From: Desulfoluna sp.
GTDB taxonomy: Bacteria; Desulfobacterota; Desulfobacteria; Desulfobacterales; Desulfolunaceae
Assembly (NCBI RefSeq): GCF_030145185.1
Contig: NZ_JAQYWB010000008.1
Coordinates: 1-64,000 of the forward strand
Length of the DNA stretch: 64,000 nt
Direction: 5' to 3'
Shown: one piece after another, positions 18,425-26,828 of the stretch
Layout of the letters: each line of letters starts with the position of its first letter
How positions within the stretch are numbered: position 1 is the stretch's first letter
Notes under the pieces: generated by a model
What the model was told of the DNA's origin: nothing
What the model saw: the letters and a program-made list of their open reading frames with translations, nothing else
The model's database searches: none
Made by a program: the position numbers and the translations under genes

Positions 18425-18887
18425 TGAACATTCCTTTAAGGCATAAATAAACAGAGGGATATAGCGGCAGGGCGGGTTGTAAACAAAGGGACCATTGGAC
18501 GCGGAGCTTTTCCTTTATATGTGTCACAATATGAGTATTAATAGTATCATGGGCTTCTCTGAAAAGAATGTCAATTCAAATATAGCAATAGTGAGGTTGA
18601 CTGAAATAAGGAATATCAGACATGATTGATCCGGAGTTAACGCTTAGATGGCGTAGGGCTTCAATCACGATTAGGCGTGGTTGAATTACTAAAATTGTGA
18701 TTTTAAGCAACGGCGGAGCCTTGTCGTTCATAGGGAGGGTGCCGCCTATGTTTATTTCCAGGGTTCAAGCGCTTAAAATTGGCACAGAGGATGGTGATGA
18801 TGCTGAGAGACGAAGAGGCGCGGCGTTAAAAGGCAGGGCGGGTCGGGGGGGGACGATGGGGGACGATGGGGGAGCAGGCGGAGTTTT
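18425..18887. other. Intergenic region, nothing firmly identified
   Basis: An AT-rich 463-bp stretch upstream of the chemoreceptor and downstream of the DUF188 gene. The only structure I see is a duplicated decamer (GACGATGGGG twice at about 18852-18871). The receptor promoter must lie in the right-to-left direction here, but I could not pick it out. Confidence 0.5.
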
Positions 18888-19343
18888 TCAGGCAAAAGCC
18901 TTGGGGTTGTTGCAAAATTGATTGAGTTTGTTGGCGAATTTGCTCACGTCTTTGTGGTTGAGGGGGGCAGGGCCTTTCGTGAACTCACCGCAATCCCGGA
19001 ACCCCTGCATGAGGTTGCGCATGGAGAGGATGTCCTTGATGTTTTCGGCCGTAAACATCTCACCCCGGTGGTTGATGGCGTGGGCTTTTTTTGTGATGAC
19101 CCGGTCGGCCAGGGGGATATCGGCCGTGATGACCAGTTCACCTTCTTTCACCAGTTCTACAATGCGGTGGTCTGCTTCATCGGCCCCTGCGCTCACAAGG
19201 ATGTAGGTGATATGTTTGGATGGGCCCAGGGTGATCCGTTTGTTCGCAACAACCACCGTGGGGATTTCGAGTCGGTTAATGGCTCGAAGCAGGACAGGTT
19301 TCAACAGGTTGGGGAAGGCATCACCATCAATGTAAAGGGTCAC
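18888..19343 (-). CDS. YaiI/YqxD family protein (DUF188)
   Basis: A 151-residue member of the UPF0178/DUF188 family, a PIN-like fold of unproven function. Characteristic features are the N-terminal LYIDGDAFPN, VVANKR, AGADEADHRIVELV and DIPLADRVI, followed by INHRGEMFT. The acidic residues would form the PIN-type metal site, suggesting a nuclease-like activity, but none is established. The start is GTG at 19343, preceded by TTAGGAGAC. It is a single gene between a helicase and a chemoreceptor, all on the minus strand. Confidence 0.9.
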   Translation of the reverse strand: MTLYIDGDAFPNLLKPVLLRAINRLEIPTVVVANKRITLGPSKHITYILVSAGADEADHRIVELVKEGELVITADIPLADRVITKKAHAINHRGEMFTAENIKDILSMRNLMQGFRDCGEFTKGPAPLNHKDVSKFANKLNQFCNNPKAFA

Positions 19344-19417
19344 TCGGTTTGTCTCCTAAGGTGGGTTCCGCGTTGCTGCTGAAACGAAAGGGCGGGTGGA
19401 TAATTTTTAAGGGGTGG

Positions 19418-19452
19418 CAGAGTTGAGACCCGGATTGGGGGTCTCAACTCTG
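19418..19452. other. Strong 14-bp hairpin between rhlE-like and DUF188 genes
   Basis: Perfect arms CAGAGTTGAGACCC and GGGTCTCAACTCTG with a 7-base loop. No T run follows on either strand, so it is not a classical terminator. It may stabilise the 3' end of the helicase mRNA. Confidence 0.6.
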
Positions 19453-19603
19453 TAAAATGCGTGTCCATTCGTTTTGCACGTCAAGGGCTTCTGCGGGTGT
19501 GGGTCAACGGGGTGAGACGATGTGTCCCGAGGAGGACAAATTGTCGCTGAAGGCATGACCTTATTTTTCCTGCGGCCCTTGTTGGTTTTTCGCCGACAGG
19601 CAA

Positions 19604-20938
19604 TTAACTCGCGTGACGTTGGCGACCACCACCGTTGCGGTTGCCTGAATCATTGCGATTGCCACCGCCGTTACGGGCGCCGTTCCCGTTTCCGCCGCCA
19701 TTGGTGCGACGGGTGCCCTGTGAGGCCCTGCCCGCTGCGGGACGGTTGTTTCGTGAGGGCCGCCTGTTGCTGCGTTTCAGGATCGGTTCCGGCAGGATTT
19801 TTGGATCCGGCTCGTAGCCTGGGATGAGAACCTTGTTGATTTTTCGCTTCAGCATTCGCTGGATATCTTCCAGCAATTTATTCTCATCGACGCAGACCAG
19901 GGAGATCGCATTGCCGTCGAGTCCGGCACGTCCGGTGCGGCCGATGCGATGCACGTAATCTTCCGGAACGTTGGGCAGCTCGTAGTTGACCACGTGGGGC
20001 AGTTGTTCGATATCGAGCCCGCGGGCCGCGATGTCTGTGGCGACAAGCACCCTGACTTTTCCGTTTTTAAAATCGGCCAGAGCCCGGGTTCGGGCATTCT
20101 GCGATTTGTTTCCGTGAATCGCGTCGGAAACCAGGCCGTTGCGTTTCAGCTGCTGGCTGACCCAGTTGGCTCCATGCTTGGTCCGGGTGAAGACCAGCAC
20201 CTGGCGCCAGTTGTTGGCGCCGATCATGTGTGAGAGCAGCTCTAGTTTGCGGGTGCGGTCCACCGGGTGGACGACCTGGGTGACGCTTTCGGCCGTTGTG
20301 TTGTGGCGGGCGACTTCAACCAGGCTGGGCGAATTCAGCAGGGTATCGGAGAGCTTTTTGATATCCCTGGAGAAGGTTGCCGAGAACAAAAGGGTCTGTC
20401 GCTTGACTGGAAGCGATTTCATGACCTTGCGGATGTCGTGAATGAAGCCCATGTCGAGCATCCGGTCGGCTTCATCCAGGACCAGTGTTTCGACGTTTCT
20501 CAGGTTGACCGTCCCACGCTGGAGATGGTCCAGCAGGCGACCGGGGGTGGCCACAATGATGTCGACCCCTTTGCGCAGCTTGGAGATCTGCGGGTTGATG
20601 CTGACGCCTCCGAAAATAATGGAGGTTTTGTACGGCAGATAACGGCTGTAGGCGGAGACACTCTCGCCGACCTGGGCCGCCAGTTCGCGTGTTGGTACCA
20701 GAATCAAGGCTCGTACAACGGGGCGATTGCTGTTGGAAGAGGCGGACTGCATTCGCTGAAGCAAAGGCAGCGCGAAACCGGCGGTTTTGCCGGTGCCTGT
20801 CTGTGCACCGGCGAGAACATCGCGGCCTTCGAGAACGAGTGGGATTGCTTTTTCCTGGATGGGGGTAGTCTGATCGTAACCCTGATCCGCTATGGCGCGC
20901 AACAATTCGGCTGAAAGGCCGAGCTGTGAAAATAACAT
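19604..20938 (-). CDS. rhlE: DEAD-box ATP-dependent RNA helicase, RhlE-like
   Basis: A 444-residue DEAD-box protein with the complete motif set: Q motif (GYDQTTPIQ), motif [11 protein letters not shown], Ia PTRELA, Ib TPGRL, II DEAD, III SAT, V ARGLDI and [10 protein letters not shown]. The short body and RhlE-like basic C terminus favour RhlE over SrmB/DeaD. The last 35 or so residues are a low-complexity Gly/Asn/Arg tail, typical of helicases that bind structured RNA non-specifically. The likely role is rRNA remodelling and cold adaptation. The gene is monocistronic. Confidence 0.92.
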   Translation of the reverse strand: MLFSQLGLSAELLRAIADQGYDQTTPIQEKAIPLVLEGRDVLAGAQTGTGKTAGFALPLLQRMQSASSNSNRPVVRALILVPTRELAAQVGESVSAYSRYLPYKTSIIFGGVSINPQISKLRKGVDIIVATPGRLLDHLQRGTVNLRNVETLVLDEADRMLDMGFIHDIRKVMKSLPVKRQTLLFSATFSRDIKKLSDTLLNSPSLVEVARHNTTAESVTQVVHPVDRTRKLELLSHMIGANNWRQVLVFTRTKHGANWVSQQLKRNGLVSDAIHGNKSQNARTRALADFKNGKVRVLVATDIAARGLDIEQLPHVVNYELPNVPEDYVHRIGRTGRAGLDGNAISLVCVDENKLLEDIQRMLKRKINKVLIPGYEPDPKILPEPILKRSNRRPSRNNRPAAGRASQGTRRTNGGGNGNGARNGGGNRNDSGNRNGGGRQRHAS

Positions 20939-21382
20939 GGGGAAGAAAACTCCGGGAACACCCTGCCCCTAAGCCATGGGTAAATTGGAAGTCATGGACC
21001 GGCCTGGGCTGGGTTTGTGTATGGGACTCCGTCATCCGCGGAACTGCGGGACGGTAGCGTATGGCGCCGACCGAAGTGCGCCAAGAAACGCGGACTATAG
21101 CATCTGCAAATGGGTCTGTCCACAAGGTATATTTCCTGTAGGGAAAATATGTGGGAGAGCCCCTGACGAAATGCGGTGTGTCGATTGAGATTCGGGAAGG
21201 GGCAAAAAAGGAAATTCCCTTGAACCGCTGGATTCCTCGTTTTATGATACCTCTTCAAGATGGTGAGCCCGGATATTTCACGAGTCGAGTGCGCCCATAT
21301 TCAAGGCATCGAAATATCCGGGTGAGGGCTTATTTTTTTACTCAAGCCCTGCTCGGGTAACCTTATCAAACCAAAAGGTCGA
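20939..21382. other. Intergenic region with a miniature element
   Basis: A 444-bp gap between the divergently transcribed helicase and the 21383 gene. Apart from the 55-bp element at 21268-21322 it holds no gene or RNA I recognise. Confidence 0.5.
21264..21326. mobile_element. MITE-like element, copy 2 (55-bp deletion derivative)
   Basis: The element is 21268-21322. It begins CCCGGATATTTCACGAGTCG, as in the full copy at 48540, keeps the next 20 or so bases, then jumps straight to the right end GAAATATCCGGG. It is flanked by TGAG on both sides (21264-21267 and 21323-21326), a clean 4-bp target duplication. Confidence 0.85.
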
Positions 21383-22294
21383 ATGATGAAGCGCATGGTA
21401 TGGATGGTCTGTTGTTTTCTTTTTGTGGGGTTTACGGGTGTTGAGGCCGCCGTTATTTACCTGAAGAGCGGTCGAGAGATTCACACCGACTCGTATTACA
21501 AAGAAAGCGGAATGATTTATTACACCGTCGCTGGGCAGTCGGTGGGGGTTCCGGAATCCACGGTGGAGCGGGTGGACGAATCCATCAATGATTCCGTGGT
21601 TGACGAGAGGATCATCACCATTCGTATGCCCCGATATTACAAGGTGGCGTCTACCCTGCCAGGGGTTGACAGCGGCCTGTATGAAGAGGCCTTTTTGGAT
21701 GAGCCCTGCCCTGTTTTCCAAAAAATATTCGGGACGGGGGTTCTTTATGCCAGGGGGTGTAAGACGGGTTTCGGGATTTGGATCCTGGGCGAGGCATCGT
21801 CATCCTCTCGGCAGGTGGAGACCCTGGCCACCTTGAAACATGTGCCCAAGGGGCATGGGCCTCATTACCACGGCGCGCATTGGACGGCATCAAACGGAAG
21901 GGTTTGTGATGTGTTGATTCAGTCCAGTCAGGCCCCGGCCACCACCGATGAGGAGAAGTTGGTGCTCAAGTTCAACGGCTTTCCCAATGGATTTTTTAAC
22001 GGGATTTATAAGCCCTGGGCCATTGTTAACGGGCGTATTGCCTACAAAATGAAAAAGGCCAGGGATGAGGCGACCCTTGAGCTGAGATCCGGTGGGAACG
22101 GAAAGACCTTTTATTACTGGGCGATCAGTTTTGGAAAGGACACCTATTATCACAGCGCCCCCTTTGATACTCCGGACAAGTTCTATCCCCATGAGGTGAC
22201 GGCCTGGTCCCAGAAGGGCATGGCCAAAGCCCTGCCCGGAGTGGTGGGCGATGTTTCCACTGAAAAAAAACACAGCTTTGAATTTCAGTTTTAA
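21383..22294 (+). CDS. Secreted hypothetical protein
   Basis: A 303-residue protein with a cleavable signal peptide (cleavage probably after VEA at about residue 22). The first mature segment, about 23-75, reads IYLKSGREIHTDSYYKESGMI, then YYTVAGQSVGVPESTVERV. This is a beta-rich domain common at the N terminus of delta-proteobacterial exported proteins of unknown function. The remainder (about 80-303) has no motif I recognise and contains two scattered cysteines. The reading frame is well supported by codon use. It converges with rubrerythrin, with an 81-bp gap filled by a miniature element. Confidence 0.7.
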   Translation: MMKRMVWMVCCFLFVGFTGVEAAVIYLKSGREIHTDSYYKESGMIYYTVAGQSVGVPESTVERVDESINDSVVDERIITIRMPRYYKVASTLPGVDSGLYEEAFLDEPCPVFQKIFGTGVLYARGCKTGFGIWILGEASSSSRQVETLATLKHVPKGHGPHYHGAHWTASNGRVCDVLIQSSQAPATTDEEKLVLKFNGFPNGFFNGIYKPWAIVNGRIAYKMKKARDEATLELRSGGNGKTFYYWAISFGKDTYYHSAPFDTPDKFYPHEVTAWSQKGMAKALPGVVGDVSTEKKHSFEFQF

Positions 22295-22297
22295 GTC

Positions 22298-22379
22298 TTA
22301 GCCCGAAGGGTGAGAAAATCGAATAGAAAACCGAAAATGACGTTTTGTATTGCGGTTTCTCATGAAATGTCCGGGTTAG
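22298..22379. mobile_element. MITE-like element, copy 3 (74-bp deletion derivative)
   Basis: The element is 22302-22375. The left side (CCCGAAGGGTGAGAAAATC) matches the interior of the full-length copies (at about 48649), and the right side ends TGAAATGTCCGGG. TTAG is present on both sides (22298-22301, 22376-22379). The TAA stop of the minus-strand rubrerythrin gene is part of the right-hand TTAG. Confidence 0.82.
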
Positions 22380-22951
22380 TAATTGTCGGGCTTCAGCTCA
22401 AAGTGCGCCTGGGGGTGAACGCAGGCCGGGCAGCTGATCGGAGCTTCTTCTCCGGTGTGAACGTACCCGCAGTTTCGGCAGGCCCAGACCGTGTTGGCAT
22501 CGCGTTTGAAGACTCGACCGGCTTCAATGTTAGCGGCCAGGGCGGAGAAGCGGTTTTCGTGGTGTTCTTCGGCCACACAGATGTTTTCAAAGACCGTGGC
22601 GATGGCGTCGAAGCCTTCGTCTCGAGCCACCTTGGCGTAACCGGGGTACATGCTGGTGAACTCTTCTTTTTCCCCTGCGGCCGCGGCCTTGAGGTTTTCA
22701 ACGGTGGTGGCGATGACGCCTGCGGGAAAATTCCATTTGACTTCCACTTCGCCTCCTTCCAAGAATTTGAAGAAGCGCTTGGCGTGCTCTTTCTCCTGGC
22801 TCGCGGTCTCTTCGAAGATTGCTGAGATCTGTACGTAGCCCTCTTTTTTGGCCTGGCCGGCAAAGTAGGTGTAGCGGTTGCGGGCCTGGGATTCTCCTGC
22901 GAACGCGGTGAGGAGGTTCTTTTCTGTCTGAGTCCCTTTAAGCGTGGTCAT
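22376..22951 (-). CDS. rbr: Rubrerythrin
   Basis: A 191-residue non-haem di-iron peroxidase. The N-terminal four-helix ferritin-like domain carries the Glu/His ligands (FAGESQARNRYTYFA, EETASQEKEHAKRF, EEHHENRF). The C-terminal rubredoxin domain has CRNCG at about 158-162 and CPAC at about 174-177, the Fe(Cys)4 site. Rubrerythrin reduces hydrogen peroxide in anaerobes with electrons from NADH or rubredoxin systems. An excellent ribosome-binding site (AAAGGAG) precedes the start. The stop codon lies in the target duplication of a miniature element, and the protein is full length. Confidence 0.95.
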   Translation of the reverse strand: MTTLKGTQTEKNLLTAFAGESQARNRYTYFAGQAKKEGYVQISAIFEETASQEKEHAKRFFKFLEGGEVEVKWNFPAGVIATTVENLKAAAAGEKEEFTSMYPGYAKVARDEGFDAIATVFENICVAEEHHENRFSALAANIEAGRVFKRDANTVWACRNCGYVHTGEEAPISCPACVHPQAHFELKPDNY

Positions 22952-23155
22952 GATCTGAGGTCTCCTTTCAAGAGATAAAGTAGGTTGTTACGTAAGAGCA
23001 AGGCGCCTTGATGTGGGCCTGTTTTGTGATCTGTGAGTGACAAAGATGAGCCTTTATTTTTTCTTGTATCCTTGCGGCGAAAAGACTCTTTTTTTTTAAC
23101 ACAACAGGCGGGGTCTGTCATATGGAAATGAGGGGGGCGGGTGTGACGCCTCCGT

Positions 23156-24088
23156 CTATTTCTCCTTCTTCATAAACCCCGTGATTTCAGAGGCCATCCG
23201 TTCCGGTTCTTCCCAGGGGATCATGTGGCCGGTGCCTGGAATTTGGGAGAGGCGTGCCTGGGGGATGAGTTCTGCGCACCGTTTCCCTGCTGAAAGGGGG
23301 ACAAGTTTGTCCAATTCTCCCCAAATACAGAGGGCGGGCTGCTTGATCTCGGAGAGCCGTGGGTCCAGGAACGCCTGAAACAATCCGTCTTGGGTCGTGC
23401 GTGTAAGGGTTGTCAGGTCCTGGGGGGTGTTGCAGTTGGTGAGGACGATGTCCCGGATGCATTCCGGGTAGGGGGGACGCCCCGGACCGGTCATAAAAAG
23501 ACGGTGGGAGCGGGCAAGGGCTTTTTCGGTGAAAAAACGGTTGGCGATTTTCTGGACTCTGGGGGTGAGGCCGACTCTGGCGTACCAGGGGAGGTTGTCC
23601 CAGACCTGTTTCAGGCCGATGGCACCGGCCAGGACCAGTTTTTCGACGCGCTCCGGTGCGGCAAGGGCCATGCGGGCGGCGATTTCACCGCCCATGGAGT
23701 GGCCCACGACCGTAAACCGGTCCACCCCGATGGCGGTCAGCCACTCCAGCAGACGTTTTGCCTGCAGCTCAGGCAGGTAGGAGGCCTCGTCTTTGGATGA
23801 GAGCCCGTGGCCGGGAAGGTCCGGGGCGAGGACCCGGCATGTCGATTGAAGGAGGGGGATCATCGGCTTCCAGAAAAACCCGGAACAGGACCAGCCGTGG
23901 ATCAGAACCAGGGGCGGGCCGTCTCCGGCCTCAACCCAGTGGATGCCATGTCCATCGATATCGGCCTGCCTGGATTCCGCCTTTAAGCTGCCCATCAATC
24001 TGTGTTCCAATGCGCCAGGCGCCAGTCCCTCGTGGTGCGTGACCTGTGCGCGGATTGCCTGCCATAATTTCCTGCCCCGTTGTTTCAT
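23156..24088 (-). CDS. Alpha/beta-fold hydrolase
   Basis: A 310-residue alpha/beta hydrolase. The oxyanion-hole region is VLIHGWSCSGFFWKPM (about residues 56-71). The nucleophile elbow is GHSMGG (Ser about 129), the acid is probably Asp in GELDKLVPL (about 255), and the histidine is in GTGHMIPWEEPE (about 287). A variable cap lies between the elbow and the acid. The substrate cannot be deduced. The first 35 residues before the core are unusual and predicted cytosolic. It is a single gene; the downstream neighbour is rubrerythrin, 204 bp away. Confidence 0.85.
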   Translation of the reverse strand: MKQRGRKLWQAIRAQVTHHEGLAPGALEHRLMGSLKAESRQADIDGHGIHWVEAGDGPPLVLIHGWSCSGFFWKPMIPLLQSTCRVLAPDLPGHGLSSKDEASYLPELQAKRLLEWLTAIGVDRFTVVGHSMGGEIAARMALAAPERVEKLVLAGAIGLKQVWDNLPWYARVGLTPRVQKIANRFFTEKALARSHRLFMTGPGRPPYPECIRDIVLTNCNTPQDLTTLTRTTQDGLFQAFLDPRLSEIKQPALCIWGELDKLVPLSAGKRCAELIPQARLSQIPGTGHMIPWEEPERMASEITGFMKKEK

Positions 24089-24232
24089 GTCTTCTCCTCG
24101 TCGGGTTCCGTAGTTTTTTTTCCGCTACTTTATACCCGTTCCAATAATACTCCAAATGGAATTGTGAGGAATCGCGAGATGTCTCCTGTTCTACGATGGA
24201 AGAGGGTGAGAGGCCTTCGTGAAAGTGATGCC

Positions 24233-24691
24233 TCAGGAGACATTCCCGAGATAGGCGGGTGGCTCCGGTAATTTAAAGGATTTCAGGATTCCTCCGAGTT
24301 CTTCAGGGTGAAGAGAGAGCCGGTGCAGGTCGTTTCTTTGAATCCATTCGACGGAAATTTGATGGGGATCCGGAGAATGACCCATGACGGGATCGTAGGG
24401 CTCGATGAGTTCACAGAGAAAGGCGAACTCCACATGGTACTGTATGACGGTGGGGTCCTTTCGTGCCGGGTGGTTGTGTTCGTAGACACCGAGGAGGCCC
24501 AGGACGTTGACGGAGGCCGCGAGCTCTTTGTGGACGTGTCGCCTGACCGTCTCTTCCAGGGTCTCTCCCGGGGCCTGGCGACCGCCGGGCAGTGTGTAAA
24601 GGGTCTGGCCGTCTTCGTATTCTTTCATGATCAGCAGGACGTTCTGGCCATCTGAGATGATGGCTTTGGCGATGTTGGTCACGATGTTCAT
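24233..24691 (-). CDS. Nudix-fold protein with a degenerate Nudix box
   Basis: A 152-residue Nudix-domain protein. The box begins normally with G37-x5-E43-x7-R51, but the REUxEE core reads R51-H52-V53-H54-K55-E56, so two of the three metal-binding glutamates are His and Lys. Catalytic Nudix hydrolases need these residues for Mg2+. The protein may therefore be a weak or inactive hydrolase, or a nucleotide-binding regulator. The fold is otherwise intact (LYTLPGGRQAPGETLEE). It is a single gene with a GAGG-type ribosome-binding site, 160 bp from the ABC exporter genes. Confidence 0.8.
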   Translation of the reverse strand: MNIVTNIAKAIISDGQNVLLIMKEYEDGQTLYTLPGGRQAPGETLEETVRRHVHKELAASVNVLGLLGVYEHNHPARKDPTVIQYHVEFAFLCELIEPYDPVMGHSPDPHQISVEWIQRNDLHRLSLHPEELGGILKSFKLPEPPAYLGNVS

Positions 24692-24851
24692 GGGCTACCT
24701 CCTTGCAACGTCGGGTATAGAACAAGGGGTCTCAGGGTCAGGAAGGGTGCGCATCGGCGGTAGGGCTTTGCGGTGGAGAAAGAGGGGTCGGATCGGCTGT
24801 CTTGTTCGTCACGAATCAATTTTGGCATGACTGCCATGGAAAAACAATTTT

Positions 24852-26828
24852 TTATTGTGCCTGAAGGCCCACCGTTTTAACGGGGACGAGTCCGTTCTCC
24901 ATCTGTTGCATACGGAAGTAGATGCCCCGGTGGCTCATAAGGGTTTCGTGGGTTCCTGATTCGGCGATTTGGCCCTCTTTGAGGACGAGGATGCGGTCCG
25001 CATGTCTGGCGGTGGAGAGGCGATGGGCGATGAGGAAGGTGGTCCGGTTTTTCATGAGACGGGCCAGGGCCGACTGGATCTCTGATTCGCTGACGGAGTC
25101 GACGTAGCTGGTGGCCTCATCAAGGATGAGGAGCTCGGGGTTTTTAAAGAAGGCTCGGGCGATGGAGAGGAGCTGTCGTTCGCCGCTGGACAGGGGGCGC
25201 CCGCCCTCGGTGAGGCGGGTGTTCAGTCCCTGGTCGAGTCGGTCGAGGACAAAACCGCAGCCGGCGTGGCGCAGGGTCGCCTCCAGCACCTCGGCTTCCG
25301 GGGGATGGTTGGGGTCGGGAAGAATATTTTCCAGAAGGGTCCCGGCAAAGAGGAAGGGGTCTTGCATGACCATGGCGATGCGGCGTCGCCAGTTGTGAGG
25401 GTCGAGTTCGGGCAGGGGGGTGCCGTTGACCCGGATGGTACCGCTTTGCGGGTTCCAGAATCGGACGAGGAGACTGACGATGGAGGTCTTGCCGGCTCCT
25501 GTGGGGCCGACGATGGCGATGGTTTCGCCTTTGCGGGCCGTGAGGCTGATCCCTTTGAGGACCGGTTCGTCCGGTGTGTAGCCGAAGGTGAGATCTTCGA
25601 AGGTGATCTGTTCGATGGCGGTCCCTTGGTCTCCTCCAGGGTTTTCGTCTGTGGCGATGGGGGTGTCAAGAATGAGCAAGAGACGTTCGGCCGAGGCAAA
25701 GGCGTTTTGAAGGATATTGTACTTTTCGGCGATATCCCGGATGGGGCGGAAGAACATGCGCAGGTAACTGATGTAGGCCACGAGCACCCCCAGGCTGACA
25801 AAACCCCCGAGGACCCGATAGCCCCCGTAGACGATGATGAGGCCCAGGGCCGTGGCGTTGAGAACTTCGATGACGGGCATGAAAAGGGCAAAAATGCGGA
25901 CCTGGGCCATGCCGGCATCAAAGTGGCGATCCGAGAGTCGCCGGAAGGCGGTATCGGTCTCCGGTTCCCGGGCAAAGAGGCGGATGACGCTCATTCCACC
26001 GATGGCCTCGGCCAGGCGGGAGTTGATCTCTGCGATACGGATGCGCAGATCCCGGAAGGCCGAGCGAGATTGGCGGGCAAATCCGATGGCGGCGACGACG
26101 GCCACGGGAATCACCAAGAGGGTGACGGCGGCCAGACGGGCGTCCAGAAGAAGCAGGACGGTCAGGATCCCTACAAGGAGAAAGAGGTCCTTGAAGACAA
26201 AGGTGATGACGGAGGTGAACATCTCCCTTAAATTTTCCACATCTCCGGTCACCCGGGTCACCACTCGGCCCGTGGGGTTCCGGTGGTACCAGGCGAGGGG
26301 GAGTTTTCGGATGTGGGTAAAAAGGGTCAGGCGAAGGTCGTGAATGATTCGCTGTCCCATGGTTTCCAGGACAAAGGTCTGGCAGAATCCGAAGAGAAAA
26401 TTAAAAAAGAGGACGGCCAGAAGCAGGAGGGCGGCAAGGGCCGTGCCCTTTATGTCGGCCGCGCGAAGGCGAAGTCGGGTCGCGGAGTCGGCGAGTGTGA
26501 GGGCGGTGCGAGGGATCTCTGTCGGGCCTTCGGTTGCCGTGCGCCATTCGGGGTGCTGGTTCAGGAACCGACGAACCGTCGGGTCCGAGGCATCCACGGA
26601 AAGATGATGGGTCTCCGTGCGGCTGATGTCCGGGATAATGTAGCGGTCCAGGGCCTCTTTGGTGATCCAGGGGATGGAGAGGTCGAGGCCCGTCAGAATG
26701 GCCACAAGCATCAGCGCGATGGCCAGCAGGTGGCGATGGGGGGTGATAAATGGCAGCAGGCGTCCTGCCAGCCGGTAATCCTTTGAGGAGGTGATTTCGG
26801 TCTCTTCGATGTAGCCGCCTCTACGCAT
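24852..26828 (-). CDS. Heterodimeric ABC exporter subunit, active Walker B half
   Basis: A 658-residue ABC half-transporter: six TM helices (about residues 25-380) and a nucleotide-binding domain (about 410-640). Between TM1 and TM2 there is an enlarged extracytoplasmic loop of about 80 residues. Walker A is GPTGAGKT and Walker B is ELLILDEATS with the catalytic Glu intact, but the signature is LSSGERQ instead of LSGGQ. This complements the partner encoded at 26821, which has the opposite defect, so together they make one normal and one degenerate ATP site, as in BmrCD, LmrCD and TM287/288. It starts 8 bp inside the partner gene. It is probably a lipid or drug exporter. Confidence 0.9.
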   Translation of the reverse strand: MRRGGYIEETEITSSKDYRLAGRLLPFITPHRHLLAIALMLVAILTGLDLSIPWITKEALDRYIIPDISRTETHHLSVDASDPTVRRFLNQHPEWRTATEGPTEIPRTALTLADSATRLRLRAADIKGTALAALLLLAVLFFNFLFGFCQTFVLETMGQRIIHDLRLTLFTHIRKLPLAWYHRNPTGRVVTRVTGDVENLREMFTSVITFVFKDLFLLVGILTVLLLLDARLAAVTLLVIPVAVVAAIGFARQSRSAFRDLRIRIAEINSRLAEAIGGMSVIRLFAREPETDTAFRRLSDRHFDAGMAQVRIFALFMPVIEVLNATALGLIIVYGGYRVLGGFVSLGVLVAYISYLRMFFRPIRDIAEKYNILQNAFASAERLLLILDTPIATDENPGGDQGTAIEQITFEDLTFGYTPDEPVLKGISLTARKGETIAIVGPTGAGKTSIVSLLVRFWNPQSGTIRVNGTPLPELDPHNWRRRIAMVMQDPFLFAGTLLENILPDPNHPPEAEVLEATLRHAGCGFVLDRLDQGLNTRLTEGGRPLSSGERQLLSIARAFFKNPELLILDEATSYVDSVSESEIQSALARLMKNRTTFLIAHRLSTARHADRILVLKEGQIAESGTHETLMSHRGIYFRMQQMENGLVPVKTVGLQAQ

